Position numbers and translations under genes: made by a program
Part shown: piece after piece, positions 10,801-21,992 of the stretch
Layout of the letters: every line of letters begins with the position of its first letter
Position numbering within the stretch: the stretch's first letter is position 1
DNA from: Streblospio benedicti
Lineage: Eukaryota > Annelida > Polychaeta > Spionida > Spionidae
Assembly: GCA_019095985.1 (NCBI GenBank)
Contig: CM032663.1
Coordinates: 36,060,509-36,124,508 of the forward strand
Length of the DNA: 64,000 nt
Reading direction: 5' to 3'
Notes under the pieces: generated by a model
What the model saw: the letters and a program-made list of their open reading frames with translations, nothing else
The model's database searches: none
Told to the model about the DNA's origin: nothing

Positions 10801-11784
10801 GTTTCTCTGCTGATTATTCATGGTTAGGACCCCTATAATGATATTCAGGTGGGTGGCACTCTGCCACCCTTGAGCATTTTTCATAAAAAAGGAAAATCCA
10901 ATATGGCCGCCATCTCACTATACTATATTCATAAAAGTGGCATTTCTCCTTTAATATTCAACATAGAAACCTGATTTTAGTATCAAATAATATGTTTCTG
11001 ACATCAAGAAATACATTTTCAGCACTTAAGAAGAGGTAACTACTCAGACAGTTACCTAAAATCCAATATGGCCGCCATCTTGTTATACAATATTCATAAA
11101 AGTGACATATCTCCTTTAATATTCAACATAGAAACCTATTTTTGGTGTCAAATAATATATTTCTGACAACAAAAAATCCATATTCAGCACTTAAGAAAAA
11201 AAACTACTCCGTAAGTTACCTAAAATCCAATATGGCCGCCATCTCGCTATACTATATTCATAAAAGTGGCATATCTCCTTTATTAATCAACATAGAAACC
11301 TGATTTTAGTATCAAATAATATGTTTCTGACATCAAGAAATCCATTTTCAGCACTTAAGATGAGGAAACTACTCAGTAGGTTACCTAAAATCCAATAATT
11401 AATAATCAGCATTGAAACTTAAGTATTGTGTTTGCATCTGACAATCTGTTTCCACAAGTAGAAGTAGCTGTTGATCATTATAATGTCTGCTTCTTCATGT
11501 GTTGTATCCATATCAGGTCATTCCAAAACAACACCATTATTGATCTCAATGGAGTTTATGATGTTCCTGTGATGACTAATGTTTTACTTTTCAAGTTTTC
11601 ATGAAATTCAGGATCACTGCATAAATCTGTGCACAGAGGATTTATAAGGTTATAAGTTGGATCTTATTTTCAACAACACCCAATACAGCTTTTTTGTGGT
11701 GGCAATGGTATATTCATCCTTAATTTGTACACTCTACTAGCATCCTTAGATCTCCCTGATCTAGACACAGCTTTAATGCTAAAA

Positions 11785-13338
11785 TCATAAACGAAATTGC
11801 TTGCTGTAATTAACCCCAGCAAGGCATCAGAACCCGACCAGATCACCTGTCGAATTTTAAAGGAATTGGTTCCAATCTTAGCCCCAATGCTTACCAAAAT
11901 ATTTTGCCAATCATTGGACACTGGACGTCTCCCTTCAGCTTGGTCAACAGCAAATGTCTCCTATCTTAAAGAAAGGTACTACCTGTATGGCAGTAAATTA
12001 TCGACCAGTGAGCCTTACGCGTGTCTCCTTTAAACAATTAGAGCACATCATATGTAGCCATATAGGAGCTCACTTGGACCAATACAACTTACTGACCAGG
12101 TTGCAACATGGGTTCAGGTCTCGTTTTTCGTTTGAAACACAGCTCTTTGCCACAATACAGGACTTGTTCAGTCTCAGAGCCAAGGGTGCCCATGTAGACA
12201 TAGCAGTGCTAGATTTCAGCAAGGCATTCGAAGAAGTTCCCCACAAGCGGCTCATGCCAATACTCAGAATGTATGGTATCCAAGGCAGAATACATACATG
12301 AATAGATGCCTTCCTTTCAGGGCGTACGCAGAGTGATTATAGAGGGTAGTAGTTCTGATGAGGCACCTGTAACATCTGGTTTGCCACAAGGGACAGTCTT
12401 GGGACCTCTACTCTTTTTATTATTTATCAATGACTTGCCATCAGTATTAGATCCAGGTACTAAATGCAGATGTTTTGCTGATGACTGTCTGATATACAGG
12501 CAGATCTATAAATTTGACGATCAGGTTCAACTGCAAAGTGATCTAACTAACCTTGAGAATTGGAGGGAGGTATGTGGTATGCAATTTAATGCCACAAATG
12601 TAATATAATGACAATTGCTCCATCTAACCCTTTAGTCCATTTTTACCAATTAGACAGTACAAGATTGGAAAACGTGGACTCTTGCACATACTTGGGCATA
12701 AAGATTTCAGCAACATAGAACCCGGGTGATCATACCAATACCATAACCAAGAAGGCTAACAGTCGTCTTGGTTTCTTTAGGCGAAACCTGCGAGGCTGCC
12801 TCCGGAGACTGAAAAAAAAAACAGCTTATATATCCCTCATACGATCTGGCTTGGAGTATTGTGCCACTATTTGGGATCCGTATCTCCAAAAGGACAATTC
12901 TATGTTGGAGCCAATTCAAAGAAGGGCTGGCAGATGGATGACAGCCAATTATGACCCTCGTGCTAGGGTTACTAACATGTTACAAGACCTTGAGCTTGAT
13001 CTCCTTGAGAAGAGAAGAAGGAATGCCCAGGTGACTTTGATGTTTAAGGTGCTGCATGGTTATGTGGGCATTCGCCCAGAAGATATCAATCTCACTTTCT
13101 TTGATACATGCACACAATCTGCTCACAGCATGAAGCTACAGCACCAACGAAGCTCCACCACACAGCATTGCAACTGGTTCACCACTCTCACCATCCCAGA
13201 GTGGAACATTTAACCTGCCTCAGTAGCAGAGGATGGCTCTGTGGCAGAATTCAAGAGCCAGCTAGCCAGTCACTCGCATCTGCATCATACTCCTCTATGG
13301 TGGTCTGCAGATTAAATACCTAGACCTAGACATAGATA
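11785..13338 (+). mobile_element. LINE (CR1/Jockey-like), 5'-truncated
   Basis: Reverse transcriptase motifs run in order but in several frames: NPSKASEPDQI (11815), NYRPVSLT (11998), LDFSKAFEEVPH (12210), SGLPQGTVLGPLLFLLFIND (12377-12436), CRCFADDCLIYR (12468), and a C-terminal EYCATIWDPYL..IQRRAGRW part (12851-12940). There are at least three frame changes, so it is dead. Endonuclease and 5' parts are missing. The ends are set by where minus-strand coding of the host element stops and resumes (about 11785 and 13338). The 3' end carries a TAGACCTAGACATAGATA stretch. Confidence 0.82.
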
Positions 13339-13383
13339 ATACCTGTCAAAGACAAGATATTTGTTCTGAGCTTTGATTTGCAG

Positions 13384-13620
13384 CTATTTCTTGAAATTAT
13401 GAATGATTACACAAACTGTCCCACAGGATGGCCAATGAATTACCCATAACAATGCTGAGCCATCAATCATAGCAATATTGTGATTACTTGATTTTCGTGA
13501 CAACATATCAATTTCAACTTTCAATAGATTCTTCAGAGTAGATTTCCCCTTGCATATTCTTATTTCTCCATTATCAAAAAATATTGATGTTGGCACAGGT
13601 GGCGATTAATGAGCAAACAC
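13384..13620 (-). pseudogene. Remnant protein of the long-inverted-repeat element, part 1
   Basis: The minus-strand frame reads PTSIFFDNGEIRICKGKST and later IDGSALLWVIHWPS. I recall very similar stretches from uncharacterised, repeat-associated proteins predicted in many marine invertebrates; the function is not known to me. A second stretch of the same kind (11680-11790, minus, containing DFSIKAVSRS) lies beyond the LINE. Both sit inside the 10803-14300 element and are decayed. Confidence 0.45.
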
Positions 13621-14541
13621 ATCGTTAATTAAATCTATGTCTCTTGAGCTTGCATGAAGGCCAAATTGGCGGCCATTTTGAAAAACAAGTAGCGTGGGTG
13701 ACGTGTCTTTTTTGTTAATTTTCATGACCATAATATGATAATCTTTATATGCAACAAAAATGATAAAAAAAATTATCAACTGAAAAAATGTTACTGGTAT
13801 GATGTTGCAGAGAAACTACTTAAAGAAGATATGCCACTTTTATGAATATAGTATAGTGAGATGGCGGCCATATTGGATTTTATATAACTTACTGAGTAGT
13901 TACCTCTTTTTAAGTGCTGTAAATGGATTTCTTGATGTCAAAAACATATTATTTGACACCAAAATCAGGTTTCTATGTTGATTATTAAAGAAGATATGCC
14001 ACTTTTATGAGTAGTATAGCGAAATGGCAGCCATATTGGATTTTAGGTAAATTGCTGAGTAGTTACATCTTCTTAAGTGCTGAAAATGGATCTCTTGATG
14101 TCAGAAAGATATTATTTGACACCAAAATCAGGTTTCTATGCTGAATATTAAAGGAGATATGCCACTTTTATGAATATAGTATAGCGAGATGGCGGCCATA
14201 TTGGATTTTCCATTTTTATGAAAAATGCTCAAGGGTGGCAGAGTGCCACCCACCTGAATATCATTATAGGGGTCCTAACCATGAATAATCAGCAGAGAAA
14301 AAAACTTTAGCAATGAGAACAACAGTAATATCAGAGAATGCTGCAACATGGCCACAACATACGAGTCAGTTAACGATTCTTGCTATAGGCTTAAAATATT
14401 GTTCACTTTTAATTGGCATTCTGACTCATCGCTTTTTTAAAAATTTGTCTTTATGATCGTATCTATATTCATATATCATTATATATATTCATTGTGATCT
14501 TGTTTTTTTTTAAGATCACAATTATTGTTATATCAGATCAG

Positions 14542-15474
14542 AGATGTGAACTTACGTTTTTTTCCTGTATTTTTACGATTTTTGACCCCTGAAAAATCAT
14601 TATGTCCGGGACATGGTTTTATTACAGGATTTCACTAGTTTCAGAGAAATATGGGCAGTTTCGTCGAATACAGCTTGATCGGCGCTTGGCTGCCATTTAA
14701 ACATTCATAACTCAATTTTTATTTGTAAAAAACAACATCACTTTAACTGGATCATGTCGGTAACTCATCTATAGCGCGGGAAAACATCTTTTCGCGTTGC
14801 TCTATTTGCGTTGTGATAAATGCATATTGCCTCGTGCACTAGTATGTGTAATAAATGCACAGGTGCTAAAATGGCGATGGTGAGTAGGAAACACATGAAA
14901 AATTTAGATTTTAGTTAATCTTATCAATTTTACAAAGTAATAGGCCATTATCAACAGTCATGAAATGCATATGTACCACGGACATGTGATACTCGATGAA
15001 AGTAACAATCAATTCAATCTTGCCACAAAATATTCTGCTCTTCAGACTTCACTGACTTCAGAAAAAAGATGTTCAACAACCCGAACTATTATAATTATTT
15101 GTTTAGTGGCATATCTGGGGTGGGTTGGGGTGTAGTTAAAGACTAGTAATTGCACAGTGATAGATCAATTACTTCGTAATCCATGTAAAATAAGAGGAGT
15201 GTTATGATGACCATCATACGGACAGATGCTACAGTTGCTATTGGTAAGTATATATATAAATCCACCAAGTACTTAGTAATTTTAATACCCACTATACAAA
15301 TAGTAATTAAATTAATATTTTCTTATATTTTTATTGCCATTTTAAGTATGCACTGAACCGTAAAACATTTAGATTTTATTAAGATTTTTATTGTTTTTTA
15401 TTAAGATTTTTGCTCAAAAATTTAGATTTTTCAAGGGTCGGATTAAGATTTTCTACGGTGACAGGTTCACATCT
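14542..15474. mobile_element. Candidate DNA transposon remnant with inverted ends
   Basis: The left end AGATGTGAAC..TTTTACGATTTTTGACCCCTGAAAAATC and the right end GATTTTTCAAGGGTCGG..GTTCACATCT are imperfect inverted copies about 50 bp long. The interior has no recognisable transposase. No clear target duplication was found. It ends 45 bp before the exon at 15520. Confidence 0.5.
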
Positions 15475-15519
15475 TTGAATTATCAGTAATTAAAATAATT
15501 TGCCTCTTTGGTTTTCCAG

Positions 15520-15768
15520 ACCAAAGATTTTCAAGAGACTTATGGTGGAGCAAGATCTTCTCATGGGAGATGGTTATCCTTTTGAAAATCCTACAGAGAG
15601 TGCCTACACCATTCTTTTAGTGTTTAAGTATGCAAAGAAGAATGCATTATGTCAGGCCGCCGCTCAAGAAAACAAGAGAAAAAAGAGAGGCACTGGAATC
15701 GTTCTGAAAGAGAATGAGTCTGCACTTTCTCAGGAAGTTGTACTGAAGATCATCAATGACCAGATCTT
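15520..15768 (+). CDS. Exon: juxtamembrane ectodomain with RKKR site
   Basis: It lies between the acceptor TTTTCCAG and the donor GTGAGT (GT at 15769), phase 2 to phase 2. Translation starts PKIFKRLMVEQDLL and contains ENKRKKRGTGIV, where RKKR followed by G fits the furin-type consensus R-X-K/R-R. The segment has no cysteine pattern; the alpha/beta mix and the place before a transmembrane helix would suit a SEA- or heterodimerisation-like stalk, but this is inference. It joins in frame to the exon at 15919. Confidence 0.8.
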
Positions 15769-15918
15769 GTGAGTACTATAATATTAGGTGGGAAAATGCT
15801 GCAATTTTGTCTATTTAACATAAAAAACACCGATTTACTATGAATGTTGCAACTTTGGTATCATTTAAAAATGTGTCCAAGTATTTATTTGAATTGTTAT
15901 ATAATGTTCTTATTTTAG

Positions 15919-16051
15919 CATTTTAAATGTTGAGAAAGAACTGTCTACAGAAGCAGATACTATATTTGGAGGAACTCATGATGTCAAACTGTCTCTCCCA
16001 AAGGCAGCAGAAAAGCTTCCATACTATGTCACTACTGAGGCAATTACCCCA
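15919..16051 (+). CDS. Exon: membrane-proximal ectodomain
   Basis: The acceptor is TATTTTAG. The donor is GTAAGG at 16052, chosen over the GT at 16057 because only the first lets the transmembrane exon be read without a stop. Residues are ILNVEKELSTEADTIFGG..PKAAEKLPYYVTTEAITP, phase 2 to phase 0. It continues the ectodomain of the RKKR exon and places about 40 residues between it and the transmembrane exon. No family assignment. Confidence 0.8.
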
Positions 16052-16462
16052 GTAAGGTACCATACATGTACAATGTGGGCCTACATGTATATAATATTTG
16101 ACTCAGGCTGTATTATGTAAAGAAATCATTTAACTAAAATTTATTTTGTAATTAAAAGCATTATATAGCATTGTTTAATTGGAGTACAAATATTTGTTGA
16201 AAATTTCAAATACAATGTAGAATGTCAAGAAGATGTAGATGTTTTTAAATACAAATCAAGAGTAAGTGAAGATACAGATGATTTCATGAAATGTAAGCTT
16301 ATATGCTATTTCATCATAGAATATATTTTGTTTAACACATCGATCCATAATCAATTTTAACTAAAGACATACATGTAAGTTATTACAAAAAATGCAATTT
16401 ACATGTCAGGTATTTAGACAATATTTACTTGATTTTATCAATGGGATATTTCATCATTTTAG

Positions 16463-16581
16463 GCATTGAGAGAGTCTGTAGGGCCCACATCACTGGCTTG
16501 GTGGATTATCCTGTTGATTGTGCTGGCTTGTCTTATAGCTATCATCTTCATCATTGTACTTATTGTCTTGGCTGTGAAAAG
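16463..16581 (+). CDS. Transmembrane exon
   Basis: The acceptor is TCATTTTAG and the donor is GTAGGC. Translation ALRESVGPTSLAWW is followed by about 25 hydrophobic residues (IILLIVLACLIAIIFIIVLI) and the stop-transfer VKR. It ends in phase 2, exactly the phase needed by both downstream terminal exons at 18103 and 18748. It makes the protein single-pass type I, with the EGF and RKKR parts outside the cell. Confidence 0.88.
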
Positions 16582-17469
16582 GTAGGCTAAAACTCTTTAT
16601 CAACAAATGAGTATATGTTCATTGGGTTATTGGATTGGCTAGAAACCCTATACAGTGACCCGATATGGATTTCCATAGACACGATACAGCTTTATGACCA
16701 TGTGCTTTTGTTGACAAATAACTGGACTACTTTTTTCCTATTTCACAGACAATCATTTCTTCTTCAATACCCTTTTTCTCCCACTTATTACGCATATTAA
16801 TAAACATTTACTAAAGCACATATTTTACATGCGCATTTTTTTCATTAACATAATAAACCAAGAACTACAAACGATCCCGTAATCCATGCAAGGACGTTGT
16901 GAGAAATGCGGTGTGCGTTATTGTTTGACCGGTTGATATTTCAAAGAACACGTCAAGGGGACTGTGATTTACGCTGGTCGCTCAGTATTCTCGGAAACTG
17001 TCAGCCATTACGTTATTGTAAACAAGCCAGATATTTTATTGACGGTCCGAAATCGAATTCAAATCACCTGGATATGCAACCCAATTGACGTTATCAGGAT
17101 GGGAAGATTCGAATTGGCAGTCGGTCTATCATCGATTTGACAGCATAAAATGTCAAAAATATGCTCTAGAACTATTGGTTTAAAACAATGGCAGAGTTTA
17201 ATTTAGTGCAATTACTTGGGGCCTAGATTTTTATAATCAGCTACAATGTTACTACAATTTGAGAGAAGTTAAGTTTAATTGCCTGGGAGGGGATTTTAAC
17301 AATCAATGCGACGAAAAAAACAGCCATGATAATGTTTTTGTTTGCGGTGCAAGTAGTGTATTCAAGCGCATTTTGAAACTTTGCTTATTTATGATTATCT
17401 GTTCATCAAATGCATTATATATTAGAAACATTGCGTATTTGTGACATTGGTTGGTAAATAAAGAAAGCA

Positions 17470-17577
17470 GTTCCCCCCACATGACTGTTGTGTATCGGAC
17501 TCATCTGCGGGTGTATTAGACGAGTCTGATGCACCTGGAGATTCGTCCGATACACAACAGTCATATGGGGAGGGAAC
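17470..17577. mobile_element. 108-bp palindromic MITE
   Basis: Arms of about 32 bp: GTTCCCCCCACATGACTGTT at 17470 and its near-complement ending at 17577, both holding TGACTGTTGTGTATCGGAC. The 44-bp loop contains a weaker inverted pair. It lies in the intron between the transmembrane exon and the first tail exon. Confidence 0.8.
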
Positions 17578-18102
17578 CACATTCTCTATATGTATTTAGT
17601 GGCACTTGAGTGTGTTTTCTATCATACAACGTACACCCAATATAAATTGTGTAAACTGACAAAACTGTTTTTGAATTAAAGATATATAGTTTCCATATAC
17701 TTTTATTGAGTAGGCTTTCATACATGGTCTATTGTAATTTCAACGTATGATATGACTGATACACATGTGGTTGAATATATACATTTATTGAAGAGCTGTA
17801 TGGTATCTATTTCACGTTTGGATTTCAAAGACAACCCATATCATTTACAACCACTTAACTTTCAACATTTGACTTGGAACAGTACTCATTGTCCTCCCCT
17901 TCTCCAACAGCCTGATGACAGATTCTTGGCTCAGTAACAGTCACTCTCAAAATGTTATGGACCATAACACATTTGTGCAATGCACAAATATTTTACTCCA
18001 TGCAGTAACTCCGATCTTACCAACATTTGAAATTAAATTTAGGAAACATGTTTCAATAATTCTTAATTAAGTTGATGTGTATTTATTTTATTTCTATTAC
18101 AG

Positions 18103-18355
18103 ACCAACAAAAGTTCATGTCATACAAACAAGTCGTAATTCACCTTCAACTGAACCAGCCACATCAGCAATGGCAACAAAAACAAAATATTGCAAATCAA
18201 ATGTAGTTCAGCAATTGAAAACAGAGCTGCCAACTATTGTCAGCTCAATGGACAGATCTCCCAAAAGAGATGCTAGTAAAGAAACAAGACCACCAGAGAG
18301 TCAAACATCATCGTACTCATTTTATTATTCTATGTTATCAACAGCTCCAATCTAG
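18103..18355 (+). CDS. Alternative last exon A, short cytoplasmic tail
   Basis: The acceptor is TTTCTATTACAG. Joined to the transmembrane exon it reads RPTKVHVIQTSRNSP and goes on for about 83 residues rich in Ser, Thr and Lys to TAG at 18353-18355. Its first six residues (RPTKVH) nearly equal those of exon B (RPNKVH), and both acceptors take the same phase, so the two look like copies used alternatively. No catalytic domain; SPKR and SPS motifs may be phosphorylation sites. A coding-like stretch in another frame follows the stop. Confidence 0.72.
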
Positions 18356-18747
18356 TAACAGCCATCATTCGGATTTCAGCTCATCTGTGGATTCCAGTCC
18401 AGAAAAGACTGCCAACACAAGGTCACGATTACCTAAATGTGAACCTGTATTACAAAGTAAAGCTTTCAGTCCAGAAACTAAGCATTTTAGGGTATTTTCT
18501 AAATGCAGCAAGAAGATGCGAGTGTCAGAGTCCAGAACAAGTCCATCATTGTCATATTTAACAAAATGGAATGCAAATAATCCATACAACCATGAACCCG
18601 GTTTGGTATTGAATTTATGTTCACTTGTTTGTGCATGGATATCACACCTGTATTGTGTTTTATGCGTTTGTATCCACTCACACACTCACAATGCTTTGCT
18701 TTTAGCTGTTGGCACCTTTCTTATTTCTCTTCTCTGTTTCATTTCAG

Positions 18748-19165
18748 ACCTAACAAAGTACATGCAGCATATGAGGCCCCAGCAACGGCTGCACATGCTG
18801 CATATTTACGTCCATCTACAAGTGAAAGTACTTTAAGCCAGAAGTCAAGAACCAGCACATCAGCTGACACCTCAGCTGGTCCAGCTCAGAGTCCAAGACC
18901 TCCCTCCATGACTGTTCCTAACATAGAGATCCTCTACATCAGTGAGAAGGTTCCAGCACAAACTGCGCCTGGGTCCTCAGACAAAGAAATCCCTTTGAGT
19001 AGAGAAGGGGATGGAAAGTCTGGAAAGAAGATTGACGACTCTGGAAGATCTTCTCAACTCTCAGGGGATGAGGCTCCTCCCAAATCCCAAGCCATAAAGG
19101 CCACAATGTCACACACAATCTCACAAGATGACATTGCCATGATTGCGATCATTGAAGATCTGTGA
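18748..19165 (+). CDS. Alternative last exon B, long cytoplasmic tail
   Basis: The acceptor is GTTTCATTTCAG. Joined to the transmembrane exon it reads RPNKVHAAYEAPATAAHAAY and continues for 138 residues to TGA at 19163-19165. The tail is low-complexity, rich in Ser, Pro and acidic residues, and ends MSHTISQDDIAMIAIIEDL. Several TSxS and SPR motifs could be phosphorylated. No known domain. With exon A it gives one ectodomain two different intracellular ends. Confidence 0.78.
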
Positions 19166-19916
19166 ATTATCTAGTCTTGTCTTCATCTATGTTGTAGTTA
19201 GTATGCATTTTTTCATTGATATGTTGAATTTTAACATTTTCAAAATTATTAGTGCCAATTTTACTGCTTGAGCGAGGAGTAATTCGATATTTCTTTTAAT
19301 TAAAAATTAATTTGGTGAATGATTGAAATTGTTGTTGTTCTCTTGACAATTTTGCTGCCAAATATTCTTGTAGCATTTGATCATGTCCATGTCATTTGAT
19401 GTTATAATTTGTTTTCCCTGATCAGTAAACTGCTTTGTACATATGGATGATTTAGTTTTCAAAATCAATTTTAGATCATTTGATTAGAATACAAGTAGTT
19501 AAACATATTTGTGAAGTTTGGATCATTACATATAAATACTAATATTATGTTTGTGATTTGTTTGTATATATTACACTCAACTGTGATACAAAATAATCAA
19601 GGGTTAAATGTGATACATGTATATTATATTTAAATCATGTCATGTGATATATGTATGTGCATCTTTCATTTACATATATTTTTTGCAATATTGTTCTTTT
19701 AGATATGCATATTTTAAACCAATGTAAAGTGAATCTTGTCAGTTTGATAATTTAATAATATTCTCATATTTGCATGAAATTCTGTGTAGCATATAATGTT
19801 CGTACAATTTTACCTTTATTGTATTATATTGATAAATACATTTGTAACAGATGGGTAATGAAATTAATGCAACAAAATCGTGGAAAATTTTGACAAATAG
19901 TGTGATGTGATTTTCG

Positions 19917-19922
19917 AATAAA
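19917..19922 (+). promoter_or_regulatory. Likely polyadenylation signal AATAAA
   Basis: AATAAA lies about 750 bp after the exon B stop, with T/G-rich sequence (TTTTTGTGTTTTTATATGTTG) 15-40 bases on, as expected for cleavage and polyadenylation. The intervening AT-rich sequence is probably 3' UTR. Confidence 0.5.
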
Positions 19923-20159
19923 ATAGCACCAAAAATATTTTTGTGTTTTTATATGTTGAAAAGAGCAGTACCAGTAAGAGCTATCACTTAGATTTAGTTA
20001 TAGTTATTTATTTGCCTATTCATGACTAAATAACTACGTCAGGGCCACTTGATATAGTCAAATGGAAGATATCTCTTCAGCTATGTGAATACAGTGGTAG
20101 GAGCTTGCTTCGCAGAACAGTGAGAGTAGAATTGAATTCATGACTAAGAAAATGTAAGA

Positions 20160-20600
20160 ATTTGTAGAATAGTTAGTTTTTAGTTTTAATAGTTTATTTC
20201 AGTGACAATGCCATTTACATAAATATACAGTAACATATACATTAATATAATATATGAGACAAAGAAACATGTTTACATATAATATATTACTATACAATAT
20301 GGCCCAGCCCTATGGGCTTATAGAGTCACCTATTAAATTTACATATATTTGGTGCGATTATATACATGTCATTATTTTGAAAATATAACCTTTCTTCTAT
20401 TGAAACAATTTACAACGTATTTTGCAGTACTACGAGTGCAATTTTCAAACATAAATTTCAGTTTATTTTCTAAAGATAAATTATTAAAATTTGTGTTTAT
20501 ATTACATAAATTAGTTAACCATGTATTTCTTAGATCACCATAAAGAGAACATCGCTTGTAGTTTACAATGTAAACATTTTGCAACATTTACATGTATAGG
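20160..20600 (-). mobile_element. LINE 3'-end fragment
   Basis: The minus-strand frame 20587-20372 (RCSLYGDLRNTWL..NNLSLENKLKFMFENC..AKYVVNCFNRRK) resembles the C-terminal tail of invertebrate non-LTR reverse transcriptases, followed by the trailer with ATAAGCCCATAGGGCTGGGC. Only the last ~70 codons and the trailer remain. Clade not determined. Confidence 0.5.
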
Positions 20601-20856
20601 TAGCAATTATCTAAGATGACATGTATATAGTTGGTTTAAAACATAAATGATTACATTATGTACACATTGATACTTTATATTTCATCATACAACAAGCTAA
20701 TAGGTAATGACATGGATATACATGTACATGTAAAATGTGCTGTACCTTCTGACCTAATATCTGATTTAAGATTGCCAAATTCATTATTTGAACTGCAGCA
20801 GGTCCTCTCATTATTCTTAGTATTCGTGTTTTTGGCTACCTTTAGATATTTTAGCT

Positions 20857-20882
20857 CTGATGAGGAATTTTTATGTTCGAAA
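20857..20882 (+). other. Hammerhead-like core motif
   Basis: CTGATGA, a weak 3-bp stem and GAAA occur with the spacing of a hammerhead core. A 17-bp inverted pair (AATACTAAGAATAATGA and its complement) brackets the site, at about 20811 and 20963. Penelope-like elements are known to carry hammerheads, so this may be an eroded end of one, but no coding part is attached. The stem is weak. Confidence 0.3.
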
Positions 20883-20989
20883 GCGCTCAGCAAAATTAAA
20901 TAAACTTGAAAATTTTTAATCTTTGGCACTTATTTTGTACAGCAGTTAAGACGGCACAACACAAATACTAAGAATAATGATTTAAGATT

Positions 20990-21985
20990 AATGGAAATTA
21001 GAGGCAAAGATGAAAAGATAGAAAACTTACTCAATCATGTAACAATCGGCACCAAGCAAGTATATATGCTGACATGTTATGAGCAAATGGTATAAAATTT
21101 GTTGAGGATTAACTAAATCCCAAATACCGAAAACAAAATAAAAATCCTACTTGTATGGAGATGGTGGTCACTGAAAAAAAAATATTCATAACACGTCTGT
21201 GTTCAATGTAAAAGAAATTAAATAAAAGTACAGAAAATTTGCTTCCTATAGAAAAATAACCAAGGCAGAAAAAAACTGAATGTACATTGTTTGTTAGGCA
21301 CTGTTACGGAATATGGGTTGTGGAGTTGAGGAAAAGGGTTTAAATTAAAAGAATTAACGTTCGGCCATTTTATTTGACTTCTACTGCTTTCTATTTCAGC
21401 TTCTTTGATATTAATATGATCGAATCTGTTTTGTTACTAATTTTGTGCTCTCTAAGCCAATTGAACACCCCATTCCCCTTTGTCTTCGCAATGCTCATGG
21501 GCGTTCTCTAGTCGTCTAAATATTATGTTGGGCCCTGTGTAATTTCTGCAGGGTTGACAAACGAAATCGAGGGGTTTATTTTGTTCAGAAACTCTTTATT
21601 TAACCTTGAAAAACTACAATATGCTTATTAAAGAATATAAATAAAAGTACATAGCATGAATAAATACAAAATACACTGAAATATAAAGAGATAATATACC
21701 GTTTGCCTCTCTGCTGTCCCTGAGCAACCATAAAACATAAATGAACTATTTCAGCAAATTACATATCATTACACAAACGTACAGTACACAAAAGAAAATA
21801 TAGTTCAACGATTACCAGGAAATAATTTTTATACTCTGAGAAATAACACAAATAATGAATTATAATAGCAAAGGGAATATTTTATACACAGCAAAATTTC
21901 GGTGCAGCCACACCCTGGTGACCCTCTCATCCCTGTAAAAGGTGTGTAGGGCTGGCACAATGTCATCCCGGTCCACTACTTGGAT
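20990..21985. other. Intergenic sequence, nothing recognised
   Basis: AT-rich sequence between repeat fragments. No exon, RNA gene or terminal repeat seen. Confidence 0.4.
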
Positions 21986-21992
21986 ATTAATT

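Larger units (their letters stand above)
10803..14300. mobile_element. DNA element with long inverted ends and 165-bp sub-repeats
   Basis: The outer ends are inverted copies: TTCTCTGCTGATTATTCATG at 10803 and its complement ending at about 14299, continuing through GGTGGGTGGCACTCTGCCACC. Behind each terminus are about three tandem units of ~165 bp. Each unit carries TCCAATATGGCCGCCATCT on the left (10897, 11062, 11226) and its complement on the right (about 13861, 14020, 14190). The interior keeps minus-strand coding traces of one uncharacterised invertebrate transposon-type protein on both sides of a LINE insertion. The superfamily is not clear. It is a decayed, non-autonomous copy. Confidence 0.7.

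Noticed and set aside
16052-16058. Donor at 16057 for the exon starting at 15919
   Set aside because: It would put the transmembrane exon out of frame with an early stop; the donor at 16052 keeps it open.
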